Shown here: one piece after another, positions 54,612 through 63,156 of the stretch | Layout: each line of letters starts with the position of its first letter | Position numbering within the stretch: position 1 is the first letter of the stretch | Source: JAGPUQ01 sp049325095 | GTDB lineage: Bacteria > Pseudomonadota > Gammaproteobacteria > Pseudomonadales > Porticoccaceae | Assembly (NCBI GenBank): GCA_049325095.1 | Contig: JBMOPO010000017.1 | Location: forward strand, 1 to 64,000 | Direction of reading: 5' to 3' | DNA length: 64,000 nt | Made by a program: the position numbers and the translations under genes | The notes under the pieces: generated by a model | Told to the model about the DNA's origin: nothing | Databases searched by the model: none | What the model saw: the letters and a program-made list of their open reading frames with translations, nothing else

Positions 54612-56273
54612 ATGTATCGCTACGATGACCGGGACCGGACGCTGGTTCGGGAGCGGGTCGCACAATTCCGGGATCAGACCGACCGCTATCTGGCCGGCGA
54701 ACTGACCGACGATCAGTTCCGCCCCCTGCGCCTCCAGAACGGCCTCTACATCCAGCGGCTTGCGCCCATGCTGCGGATCAGCATCCCCTACGGCCTGATC
54801 TCCGCCGTCCAACTGCGCCGCCTGGCCCGCATCGCGCGCCACTACGACAAGGGCTACGCCCATTTCACCACCCGGCAGAACGTCCAGTTCAACTGGCCGC
54901 GGCTGGAGGAGGTCCCGGCCATCCTCGCCGAGCTGGCCGAGGTCGAGATGCACGCCATCCAGACCAGCGGCAACTGCGTGCGCAACATCACCACCGACGA
55001 GTTCGCCGGCGTGGCCCCGGACGAGATCGAGGATCCACGCCCCTGGTGCGAACTGGTGCGCCAGTGGGCGACCTTCCATCCGGAGTTCGCCTTTCTGCCG
55101 CGCAAGTTCAAGATCGCCATCAGCGGCTCGGCCAGCGATCGCGCCGCCATCCAGATCCATGACATCGGCCTGCAACTGCACCGGGACGGCGGCGCGCTCG
55201 GCTTCCGGGTGTTCGTCGGCGGCGGCCTGGGGCGCACGCCGATGCTCGGCGAAGTGATCCGGGACCGGCTCGAACCGCGCCATCTGCGCACCTATCTCGA
55301 CGCCATCCTGCGCCTCTATAACCGCTATGGCCGGCGCGACAACAAGCACAAGGCGCGCATCAAGATCCTGGTCAAGGCCTGGGGCGCGGCGGAGTTCGCG
55401 CACCGCGTCGAGGCCGAATGGCAGCAGCTCCGCGATGGGCCCAACACCATCGATGCGGCGGAGATCGCCCATTTCCGCAGTTTTTTCACCGCCCCCGACT
55501 ATCGGGCCGGGGAGCAATCCGCAGTCGAACGCGAACTCGCCGCGCGCAGCGGCGCCGAGCGCGCCTTCGCCCGCTGGCTGGAGCGCAACGTGCGACCGCA
55601 CCGGATTCCCGGCTACGCCGCGGTGACCCTGTCCCTCAAGCCGATCGGGATACCGCCGGGCGATGTCACCGCCAGCCAGCTCGAGGCCATCGCCGAGCTC
55701 GCCGAGGCGTTCTCGTTCGGCGAGGCGCGGGTCACCCACCACCAGAACCTGGTGCTGGCCGACGTCCGCCGCGCCGACCTCTACCCGCTGTGGCAGCGCC
55801 TCAAGGCGCTGGGGTTCGCCACTCCGACCATCGGCACCCTGAACGACATCATCTGCTGCCCGGGCGGGGACTTCTGCTCGCTGGCCAACGCCAAGTCGAT
55901 CCCCATCGCCGAAGCCATCCAGCGCGAGTTCGACGACCTCGATTACCTCTACGATCTCGGCGACCTGAGTCTGAACATCTCCGGGTGCATGAACGCCTGC
56001 GGCCACCATCACGTAGGCAACATCGGCATCCTCGGGGTGGACAAGAAGGGCGAGGAGTTCTACCAGATCCAGATCGGCGGCGCGGCCGGCTCCGACGCCG
56101 CCCTGGGCCAGGTGCTGGGGCCATCCTTCTATGCGCCCGAGGTGCCGGGCGCGATCGCCCGCATCCTGGAAACCTATGTCGAGTTGCGCCGCGAGGGGGA
56201 GTCCTTCATCGAGACCTGCCGCCGGGTGGGCGTGGATCCCTTCCGGGAGCGGGCCTATGCCAAGGCTGCTTAA
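54612..56273 (+). CDS. cysI: Sulfite reductase hemoprotein (nitrite/sulfite reductase family)
   Basis: A 553-residue siroheme/4Fe-4S enzyme reducing sulfite to sulfide for cysteine synthesis. Two homologous halves are visible. Siroheme-binding residues include HFTTRQNVQFNWP and RKFKIAISGSASD; the cluster cysteines are in CCPGGDFCSLANAKS and NISGCMNACGHHHVGNIG. The ATG at 54612 (MYRYDDRDR) matches homologues. It is followed after 7 bases by a DUF934 gene, the arrangement typical of beta/gammaproteobacteria with a ferredoxin-type or CysJ-independent system. No cysH, cysJ or cysG is nearby. Confidence 0.93.
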   Translation: MYRYDDRDRTLVRERVAQFRDQTDRYLAGELTDDQFRPLRLQNGLYIQRLAPMLRISIPYGLISAVQLRRLARIARHYDKGYAHFTTRQNVQFNWPRLEEVPAILAELAEVEMHAIQTSGNCVRNITTDEFAGVAPDEIEDPRPWCELVRQWATFHPEFAFLPRKFKIAISGSASDRAAIQIHDIGLQLHRDGGALGFRVFVGGGLGRTPMLGEVIRDRLEPRHLRTYLDAILRLYNRYGRRDNKHKARIKILVKAWGAAEFAHRVEAEWQQLRDGPNTIDAAEIAHFRSFFTAPDYRAGEQSAVERELAARSGAERAFARWLERNVRPHRIPGYAAVTLSLKPIGIPPGDVTASQLEAIAELAEAFSFGEARVTHHQNLVLADVRRADLYPLWQRLKALGFATPTIGTLNDIICCPGGDFCSLANAKSIPIAEAIQREFDDLDYLYDLGDLSLNISGCMNACGHHHVGNIGILGVDKKGEEFYQIQIGGAAGSDAALGQVLGPSFYAPEVPGAIARILETYVELRREGESFIETCRRVGVDPFRERAYAKAA

Positions 56274-56280
56274 GGAGCGG

Positions 56281-56733
56281 ATGCTGGTCGAGGACCCCTG
56301 GCTGCGCCTGGACGCAACCGCGACGGAGTTCGACGACCGCCCCCTGCTGTTTCCGCTGGAGATCTGGCAGCAGCACCGCCACCGCCTGCTGGAACGGGGC
56401 CCGCAACGGACCGGCCTCTGGCTGGACGGCGATCAGGAACCGGAGGCGCTGGCCGGCGACCTGCCCGGATTCGGCTGCATCGCGATCCGGTTCCCCGCCT
56501 TCATGGACGGACGCGGCTTTTCCTGCGCCCGCCTGCTCCGCGAACGCCATGGCTACCGCGGGGAGTTGCGCGCCATCGGCGACATCATTCCCGACCAGCT
56601 CCACTACCTCTGGCGCTGCGGATTCGACGCCTTCGAATTGCCCGAGGGGGTGACCCTGGCAACCGCGCTGCGCTGCCTCGACGCCTTCAGCACCAGCTAT
56701 CAGCAAACCGGCACCCCTGCCCGCGCGCGCTGA
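56281..56733 (+). CDS. DUF934 protein, sulfite reductase partner
   Basis: A 150-residue protein of DUF934. It contains LRLDATATEFDDRPLLFPLEIWQ, then FPAFMDGRGFSCARLLRERHGYRGELRAIGDIIPDQLHYLWRCGFDAFEL, the conserved core. AAGGAG lies 5 bases before the ATG at 56281, immediately after the cysI stop, so I chose it over an ATG inside cysI. DUF934 genes almost always follow this type of sulfite reductase; an electron-transfer or assembly role has been suggested but not shown. The 215 bases after it show no clear feature. Confidence 0.85.
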   Translation: MLVEDPWLRLDATATEFDDRPLLFPLEIWQQHRHRLLERGPQRTGLWLDGDQEPEALAGDLPGFGCIAIRFPAFMDGRGFSCARLLRERHGYRGELRAIGDIIPDQLHYLWRCGFDAFELPEGVTLATALRCLDAFSTSYQQTGTPARAR

Positions 56734-56948
56734 ACCCCGTCCCCGCCTTCCCCCCGCCGGGTTCCCGCAAGCGATCGCCGGCGAGAACAAGTCGGGGCCT
56801 GTGCCGGACTGGCGACGGGAGCAATGCACAGGGCGCGCATTGCTTCACAGACTCTGAAAACAGCATTGGATCGCGCCCCGCCGGCCCGCCATTGGCCTCC
56901 CTCGCCGGGCTCGGGCAGAATCGCGCACTTGAGTCGGGAGGCGGCCCT

Positions 56949-58121
56949 TTGCACGATGCGGTTTTTCATTCGTTCTTTCTGATTTTCTGCGGTGCCGCGG
57001 CGATCGCCACCCTGGCGCTCTACGGGCGCCAGCCGCTGCTGGTGGCCTATGTCGCCCTCGGCGTACTGCTCGGCCCATCGGGCCTGAGCGCGATCGAAGA
57101 CGTCGCCCTGATCACCGATATCTCCCACATCGGCATCATCTTTCTGTTGTTCCTGCTCGGCCTGGACATGCAGCCGGCGGCGCTGGTGCGGGTCTTCCGC
57201 CGCATCACCCATGTCGCCCTGATCAGTTCGCTGGTGTTCGCCGCCGCCGGCTACGGCATCGCCCGGGGCTTCGACTTTTCGCTCACCGAATCCGCGGTGA
57301 TCGGGGTGGCGATGATGTTCTCCAGCACCATCATCGGCATCAAGCTGCTGCCGGTGACCGTGCTCCACCACCGCCCTATCGGCGAGCTGATGGTGGGTAT
57401 GCTGCTGCTCCAGGATTTCCTGGCCATCATCGTCCTGCTGGTGCTCGCCGGTGCCAGCGCGGGGGCGCTCGATGTGGCCCACATCCTGCGGACCCTGCTG
57501 GCGCTGCCGGCGGTGGTGGCCTGCGCCCTGCTGGTGGTGCGCTACCTGATTCTCAACCTGTTCGAGCGCTACGAGCGGATGGGCGAGTACATGTTCCTGC
57601 TCGCCATCGGCTGGTGCCTGGGAATGGCCGAGCTGGCCCACCAGCTCGGCCTGTCGCGGGAGATCGGGGCCTTCATCGCCGGGATCGCGATCGCCACCCA
57701 TCCGATCTCGCAGCACATCGCGCTGACCCTCAAGCCGCTGCGGGACTTCTTCCTGATCCTGTTCTTCTTTGCCATCGGCGCCCGCTTCGACCTCTCGGTG
57801 CTCGGCGAAGTGGCGGCGGGCGCCCTGGCGCTGGGTCTGGCGATGCTGCTGTTGAAGCCGGTGACCTTTCGCGCGCTGCTGGGCAGGTCACAGGGAGCCG
57901 GGCAACCCGGCCTGAGCTGGGATCTGGGCTTTCGGCTCGGCCAGTGCAGCGAATTTTCGCTGCTGGTCGCCTATCTGGCCGCGGCCACCGGGGCGATCGG
58001 CAATCCCGCCTCCCATCTGATCCAGGCCGCCACTATCCTCACCTTCCTGGTTTCCAGCTATATCGTGGTGTTCTGGTTCCCCAATCCCATAGCGGTGCGC
58101 GACCGCCTGCGCCGCGATTGA
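56949..58121 (+). CDS. CPA2-family cation:proton antiporter without RCK domain
   Basis: A 390-residue inner-membrane protein with 12-13 hydrophobic segments, of the KefB/KefC/CPA2 group. Conserved features are PLLVAYVALGVLLGP, LITDISHIGIIFLLFLLGLDMQP, MMFSSTIIGIKLLP, LLQDFLAI with the ion-site Asp, and REIGAFIAGIAIA. The cytoplasmic TrkA-N/RCK domain of KefC is absent; the protein ends soon after the last helix. I chose the TTG at 56949 because GGGAGG sits 7 bases upstream; a TTG 19 codons earlier has no such site. It converges on sohB with 4 bases between stops. Confidence 0.85.
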   Translation: MHDAVFHSFFLIFCGAAAIATLALYGRQPLLVAYVALGVLLGPSGLSAIEDVALITDISHIGIIFLLFLLGLDMQPAALVRVFRRITHVALISSLVFAAAGYGIARGFDFSLTESAVIGVAMMFSSTIIGIKLLPVTVLHHRPIGELMVGMLLLQDFLAIIVLLVLAGASAGALDVAHILRTLLALPAVVACALLVVRYLILNLFERYERMGEYMFLLAIGWCLGMAELAHQLGLSREIGAFIAGIAIATHPISQHIALTLKPLRDFFLILFFFAIGARFDLSVLGEVAAGALALGLAMLLLKPVTFRALLGRSQGAGQPGLSWDLGFRLGQCSEFSLLVAYLAAATGAIGNPASHLIQAATILTFLVSSYIVVFWFPNPIAVRDRLRRD

Positions 58122-58125
58122 AGGT

Positions 58126-59130
58126 TCACATCGGCAGTTGCGGCTCCCGGCCCCGCGTCCACCAGCGGACTTCCGAATCCCCCGCCAGACCCAACCGCTG
58201 GCGCCAGGACATCCGGCGGCGATAGCGCAGTTCATAGACGGCGGCATCCCCGGCAACCAGCCCCGCAAGGTATTCATCGCTGGTCTGAATGCGGTCGACC
58301 AGCCCCATGGCCAGGGCGCGGGTTCCCAGCCAGACCTCCCCGGTCGCGACCGCGGCGATGTCGAGCCCGGGGCGCCGCAGGGCCACATGCTGCTTGAACA
58401 GATCGTGCACGGTGTCGAGATCGCGCTGAAACTTTTCCCGCCCGGCGTCGGTGTTCTCACCCAGCACCGTCAGCGTGCGCTTGTACTCCCCGGCGGTCAG
58501 CAGCTCGATGTCCACGTCATGGCGCTTGAGCAGGCGATGAATGTTGGGAATCTGGGCGGCCACGCCGATGGACCCGAGCACGGCGAACGGTGCGGCGAGG
58601 ATCTGGTCGGCGACGCAGGCCATCAGATAACCGCCGCTGGCGGCCACCTTGTCCACGCACACCGTCAACCGGATGCCGGCCGCGGCAATGCGGTCCAACT
58701 GGCTGGCCGCCAGACCGTAGGCGTGCACCAGGCCCCCGGCGCTTTCGAGCCGCACCACGACCTCGTCGTCCTGCCGCGCCCGCGCCAGGAGCGCGGTCAC
58801 CTCGTGGCGCAGCGCCGCCACCCCGGTGGCCTGCAGGTCGCCAAAAAAATTCAGCACGAAAATCCGTTTGCGGTGCAGATCCGGACGGCGGTCCCGGGCG
58901 CGCCGCGCCGCCCGGCGCAACGCGCGCCGTTGCCGCGGGGGCACCATGGCGGCATCCAGCAGCTCGCCCATCGCGCGCAGCTCGGCGGCCAGGTCGGTGA
59001 CCTCCAGACGCCCCTTGCCGGACGGCTCCCGACCCCTGCGCAACAGGGCCAGAACGCCGAACGTCACCACCAGTACGGCGCCGACCCAGGTCAGCGTCTT
59101 GGCGAGGAACAGCAGGTATTCGCTGAGCAT
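58126..59130 (-). CDS. sohB: S49-family inner-membrane protease SohB
   Basis: A 334-residue membrane-anchored signal-peptide-peptidase-like protease. One N-terminal membrane segment (about 10-30) precedes a linker and the S49 domain. The catalytic Ser lies in DKVAASGGYLMACVAD and the Lys in TAGEYKRTLT, the Ser-Lys dyad of the family. NFFGDLQATGVAALRHEVTALL resembles the NxxGDIxAS motif that opens the domain in SohB. The ATG at 59130 (MLSEYLLFLAK) starts the hydrophobic segment directly. Confidence 0.93.
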   Translation of the reverse strand: MLSEYLLFLAKTLTWVGAVLVVTFGVLALLRRGREPSGKGRLEVTDLAAELRAMGELLDAAMVPPRQRRALRRAARRARDRRPDLHRKRIFVLNFFGDLQATGVAALRHEVTALLARARQDDEVVVRLESAGGLVHAYGLAASQLDRIAAAGIRLTVCVDKVAASGGYLMACVADQILAAPFAVLGSIGVAAQIPNIHRLLKRHDVDIELLTAGEYKRTLTVLGENTDAGREKFQRDLDTVHDLFKQHVALRRPGLDIAAVATGEVWLGTRALAMGLVDRIQTSDEYLAGLVAGDAAVYELRYRRRMSWRQRLGLAGDSEVRWWTRGREPQLPM

Positions 59131-59193
59131 GACATGGTTTCCTGGCGGCGCAGCCGGGGCGTTACCGGCGTTGCGCCGCAATCCGGCCTGCGG

Positions 59194-60873
59194 TCAGAAA
59201 TTGAGCGCCTGCGCGCACTCCCGGGCGATGCGCAGGGAATCCTCCCGCTGGTCCCGGCCAAGGCGGAGGCTGTCGAGGTAGACCTCCAGGCCGATCACCA
59301 TGTCGGCGAACAGATCCAGATTGCGGGAGCGGTCATTGAGCCCCAACTCGGGGTGGTACCTGCTGGTCTGCACGAACTCGCGGGCGCGCTGGGCAATCGC
59401 GGCCAACTCCTCCAACTCCAGCAGCTTGGCGGCGCCGTCGAGCAGCAGGAAACCCTGATCGATATCCCGCCAGCTTGCGTCGGAAATGATGCCATCCTGG
59501 AGGATCCCGATCCGCTGCTTGGCTTCCCGCAACACGGCGGTCGCTTCCTGCAGCACGGCACTGCGCGCCGCGGTGGCCAGATCGCTGGCCAGCACCTCGT
59601 CGAGCGAGCGGCGTCCCCAGGAGCAGAGCGCCTCCCGGGATGGGTGGTCACCGGCGAAGTCCGCCAGCGCACATTCGAGATAGAGCACCGATTCGGCGTA
59701 GGCCTCGGCTGCCGCCGGGCTGAACCGACCTGGCCCTTCGGGCTGCTCCTGGAGGTCATCGGCGTGCTGCTGAAATCTGCGGGCGATATTCTCCAGCCCC
59801 AGACTCCCGGTCTGGCGGGCGACCTGCTGGCAGTCGGCGCGCATGTCGCGGAGTACGGATGCGGCCAGCTCCCGGCCGTCCTGGGCGGCGTCGAGGACGT
59901 TGCGCAGGCGCTGCGCCCGCTCGGCGAGTTCGTCCAGCGGCCTGGATTCGGCTGCTTCCCTGCGGTCGAACACCTGGTCCCGGATCCGTTCGAGATCCTC
60001 GTCCCGAAACCCGATGGCCGGCAGTTGCAGCCAGTGCAACGCATCGCCGCCGGCGGCCGGGGTGGACATCGACAGCAGTGCGAGAAAGGCGCGCCACAAC
60101 CCCTCGGGATAGGGATTTCCCGCCTTGGCGGCTCGGGATCCGGACAGGGACCGCAGTTGCTTCTCCACTGCGGCCAGCAGCCGCTGCCGATCCGCCCGCA
60201 GCCGCAGCCGGCCCTCGGCGAAACACCGCAGAACCAGCTGATAGATCGTCCAGTAGTTGCGCTCCGCATCGGACACCGACAGATCCGCCAGGCGGCCGGC
60301 GCAACGGGTCAGAATGTCGAATCCCCTGTCGCGCTCCTGATTGCGCAGCACATTGACCAGCCCCAACTGGTACAGGTGCAGCACCCGCCGGAGATCCACC
60401 TCCGGAGTCTTCACCGCCAGCGTGGTTTCCGGCATCGCGAACGGGGCCCAATCGAGGTCGGGCAGTACCTGATATTCATAGACCGGCGGGCGGCCGCGCA
60501 GGGCGCGCAGGGCGCTGATCTCGGGGATCAACAGACAGGGATTGTCCCGCCCGGTGCGCACCAACCAGTCGAGCAGCCGGGGGAGCAGAGGGAATATGTC
60601 GTTCAGCGACGCCTCGAGCGTATCCCAGTCCAGGGTGCCGTCACGCGCCGACCGCACCGCTCCGGCGGCCTCCTCGAGCAACAGCCTCAACCCGTGCAGT
60701 TGGCAAAGCGTCGCCGCGCCCCAGGCTTCGTGGAGCAGGGTCGACAGATAGCCGCCGTCGGCCCCGGCCAAACCACCGGTACGGGTCAATGCGGCGAGTT
60801 CCTCGGCGATACGTTTGAGTTCGCCGCCGCTGACCGCTACGACTTCGGTATTGAGCTGTTCCGTCGCAGGCAT
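59194..60873 (-). CDS. FimL-like / ChpA N-terminal-domain protein
   Basis: A 559-residue, mostly alpha-helical cytoplasmic protein with no membrane segment. The layout and C-terminal helices (LLLDGAAKLLELEEL, then NLDLFADMVIGLEVYLDSL) resemble FimL of Pseudomonas, which is homologous to the N-terminus of the chemotaxis-type kinase ChpA and controls type IV pilus function and cAMP. Degenerate Hpt-like helical bundles are present but I see no phosphorylatable HXXKG motif, so it is probably a scaffold. No other pilus gene is in the window. The CRP-type site at 29953 would fit a cAMP connection, but that is speculation. Confidence 0.65.
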   Translation of the reverse strand: MPATEQLNTEVVAVSGGELKRIAEELAALTRTGGLAGADGGYLSTLLHEAWGAATLCQLHGLRLLLEEAAGAVRSARDGTLDWDTLEASLNDIFPLLPRLLDWLVRTGRDNPCLLIPEISALRALRGRPPVYEYQVLPDLDWAPFAMPETTLAVKTPEVDLRRVLHLYQLGLVNVLRNQERDRGFDILTRCAGRLADLSVSDAERNYWTIYQLVLRCFAEGRLRLRADRQRLLAAVEKQLRSLSGSRAAKAGNPYPEGLWRAFLALLSMSTPAAGGDALHWLQLPAIGFRDEDLERIRDQVFDRREAAESRPLDELAERAQRLRNVLDAAQDGRELAASVLRDMRADCQQVARQTGSLGLENIARRFQQHADDLQEQPEGPGRFSPAAAEAYAESVLYLECALADFAGDHPSREALCSWGRRSLDEVLASDLATAARSAVLQEATAVLREAKQRIGILQDGIISDASWRDIDQGFLLLDGAAKLLELEELAAIAQRAREFVQTSRYHPELGLNDRSRNLDLFADMVIGLEVYLDSLRLGRDQREDSLRIARECAQALNF

Positions 60874-60945
60874 GGATTCCGTCGCTTCCTCACGAGTGTT
60901 CGTCCCCCTCGCGGACTTCCGCGAGGCCCGGGCTGAACGGCTCCG

Positions 60946-61707
60946 TCACTCCCGCTTGCCGGCCACCGGCCCGGGTTGCGGATGCCGCAGATCATCGGCG
61001 CCTTCTTCCGGCCACAGACAGCCACCGCTGCGGGCGGCGATCCCGGCCAGCCGGCGGCGATGGGCCGCCATTTCCTCGACCGATGCCCGGGGCACCGGCA
61101 GCGGTCCCCGCCGCCGCTCGAGCTTAGGATGGGGTTGGGCGCTGCTCTGGCGCTCCGCCAGTTCGCCGCCCTCGAAACTGAGCGCGACCTGCCCTCCGGT
61201 CATCAGCAGATAGACGTCGGCGAGCAATTCGGCATCGAGCAGCGCGCCATGGAGCTCGCGATGCGTGTTGTCGACGCCATATCTGCGGCACAGCACGTCG
61301 AGATTGTTCTTCTGGCCGGGATGCAGGCGCCGCGCCAGCGCCAGGGTGTCGATGATCCTGCGGCCCTGATCCAGGGGCAGCCACGGCCCCGGCAGCCGGC
61401 GCAATTCGGCATTCAGGAATCCCAGATCGAAGGGTGCGTTGTGGATGATCAGATCAGCGGCATCCAGAAATTCGAGCAGATCCTGGGCGATCTGGGCAAA
61501 CACCGGCTGGTCGGCAAGGTCGGCGCTGCGGATGCCGTGGACGCTTTCCGCGCCGGCATCGATGTCCCGCTCGGGATTGACGTACTGATGGAATCGTCGC
61601 CCGGTGAGCCGGCGGTTGATCAGTTCGACACAGCCGATCTCGATGATGCGGTGTCCCTGTTCGACTTCGAGCCCGGTGGTTTCCGTATCCAGGACGATCT
61701 GCCTCAA
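60946..61707 (-). CDS. dnaQ: DNA polymerase III epsilon subunit (proofreading exonuclease)
   Basis: A 253-residue DEDDh 3'-5' exonuclease. Exo motifs are clear: IVLDTETTGLE (Asp, Glu), IIHNAPFDLGFLN (Asp) and HRELHGALLDAELLADVYL (His, Asp). The C-terminal tail after about 195 would bind the polymerase alpha subunit. The start is a TTG at 61707 that overlaps the rnhA stop as TTGA, with GGAGG 4 bases upstream; no ATG fits. The rnhA-dnaQ order on one strand differs from the divergent E. coli arrangement. Confidence 0.93.
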   Translation of the reverse strand: MRQIVLDTETTGLEVEQGHRIIEIGCVELINRRLTGRRFHQYVNPERDIDAGAESVHGIRSADLADQPVFAQIAQDLLEFLDAADLIIHNAPFDLGFLNAELRRLPGPWLPLDQGRRIIDTLALARRLHPGQKNNLDVLCRRYGVDNTHRELHGALLDAELLADVYLLMTGGQVALSFEGGELAERQSSAQPHPKLERRRGPLPVPRASVEEMAAHRRRLAGIAARSGGCLWPEEGADDLRHPQPGPVAGKRE

Positions 61708-62159
61708 GTGCCCTCCAGTTCGTCGATTGCCCGATTGGCCAGCGCATCGGCCAGCTCGTTCTCGCGATGCCCGCTGTGACCCTTGACCCAATGCCATTCG
61801 ATCCGGTGGCGGCGGGCGATCTCGTCGAGCCGGCGCCACAGGTCCTGGTTCTTCACCGGGGTTTTCGCCGCCGTCCGCCAACCTTGCGCCTTCCAGTTCG
61901 CCAGCCACTGGGTGATGCCCTGGCGCACATACTGGGAATCCGTGGTGAGAACGACCTCGCAGGGTTCGCGGAGCACCGCCAAGCCCTCGATCGCCGCGGT
62001 CAGCTCCATGCGATTGTTGGTGGTGTGCCGCTCGCCCCCGTACAGCGTCTTCTGGTGGTTTCCATAGCGAAGCACTGCTGCCCAACCCCCCGGCCCCGGA
62101 TTGCCCCGGCAGGCGCCATCGGTGAACAGCTCAACGCGCTTGGCGCCCGCTTCAGCCAA
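61704..62159 (-). CDS. rnhA: Ribonuclease HI
   Basis: A 151-residue RNase H that removes RNA from RNA-DNA hybrids. The catalytic carboxylates lie in VELFTDGACRGNPGPGGW (Asp), NNRMELTAAIEGL (Glu), VVLTTDSQYVRQGI (Asp) and NELADALANRAI (Asp); VKGHSGHRENE has the conserved His. I chose the TTG at 62159, with GAGGG about 7 bases upstream, over the ATG at 62243, which lies well inside the methyltransferase gene and would add 28 unconserved residues. It overlaps the methyltransferase by 8 bases and dnaQ by 4. Confidence 0.93.
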   Translation of the reverse strand: MAEAGAKRVELFTDGACRGNPGPGGWAAVLRYGNHQKTLYGGERHTTNNRMELTAAIEGLAVLREPCEVVLTTDSQYVRQGITQWLANWKAQGWRTAAKTPVKNQDLWRRLDEIARRHRIEWHWVKGHSGHRENELADALANRAIDELEGT

Positions 62160-62892
62160 CGCCGCGCCCTCTGGCACTGGCAGTCCGAGCCCCCCCGGCA
62201 GGCCCGGCCAGCAACCGCGCGCCGCGCGCGCGCACCCGGGCATGCAGGGGTTGCATCGGGACCGCCCGCTTGGTGGCGGTGATCACATAGTAGGGGCGCC
62301 CCCATCCCCGCACCGACCAGCGGGGCCGAACGGCACCGGCATCCGCGTCCACCCCGAAACCGAGCAGCGCGAGCCAGTCCTTGAGTCTGGCCCTGCGCAG
62401 GCTGTTGTGCCGCCACACGCTGGCCTCGCACCAGGGAGACGCGAGCCACTTGGTCACCCCAAAGCGGGAATAGGGATTGAAGCCCACCAGGATCAACCGG
62501 CCGCCGGGTCTCAGGACCCGCGCCGCTTCGGCCAGCACCGCATGGGGCCGGTCGGAAAAGTCCAGCGCGTGGTGAAGCACCACCACGTCGATCGTATCCG
62601 ACGGCAGCGGCAGCGCATCGAAGGCGACCACGCCATCCGCGCCCGTCGCCGGCGCGGCGGCGAACGAGAATCGGCAGGGATGCGGAAAACAGTCCGCGAC
62701 TCCAAACCCGGGCGCCACACCCAGGTGCGCCAGTCGAAAGCCGACCGGTGCCGGCAACGCCCTGCAGCTGGCGCATTCCGCATCCAGCACCGCGGATCCC
62801 GCCGGTGTGGCGAACCATGCCTGCATGGTCCGCTGTGCCACCGATGGCGCTGCGAGCCGGTAATGGCGGCGAATCTGGTCGGTGATGCGCAC
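62152..62892 (-). CDS. SAM-dependent methyltransferase, YafS-like
   Basis: A 246-residue type 11 methyltransferase. The SAM-binding region is atypical: the Gly-rich motif is weak (VGFRLAHLGVAPGF), but LPLPSDTIDVVVLHHALDFSDRPHAVLAEAARVLRPGGRLILVGFNPYS is the typical acidic loop/motif III region. Position before rnhA and dnaQ is the same as E. coli yafS. The substrate is unknown. The C-terminal tail is Ala/Arg/Gly-rich and may be partly non-conserved because it overlaps rnhA. Confidence 0.8.
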   Translation of the reverse strand: MRITDQIRRHYRLAAPSVAQRTMQAWFATPAGSAVLDAECASCRALPAPVGFRLAHLGVAPGFGVADCFPHPCRFSFAAAPATGADGVVAFDALPLPSDTIDVVVLHHALDFSDRPHAVLAEAARVLRPGGRLILVGFNPYSRFGVTKWLASPWCEASVWRHNSLRRARLKDWLALLGFGVDADAGAVRPRWSVRGWGRPYYVITATKRAVPMQPLHARVRARGARLLAGPAGGARTASARGRGVG

Positions 62893-63156
62893 GCTGCGGT
62901 CTCCGCAATCGGGCCCGATTGGAAGGGCCCATTATCGGAAAATACGCCCGGGATCACCATGGTTCGCCAAACCGGCCGGCGGCCTGGGCCGGCAGACACC
63001 GCAGGCGGATTTGCCCCGGCCACCGCCTGACGCTAGAATTCTGGCACACCTGTCGCAGCCACCATCGCAGTCCCGGCTCCGAGCCCGCCGTTCACGGGGC
63101 ATACGAATCACGAGCCCCCTGGATCGCCGAATCCACTAGGACCCGAGCAACCGCCG

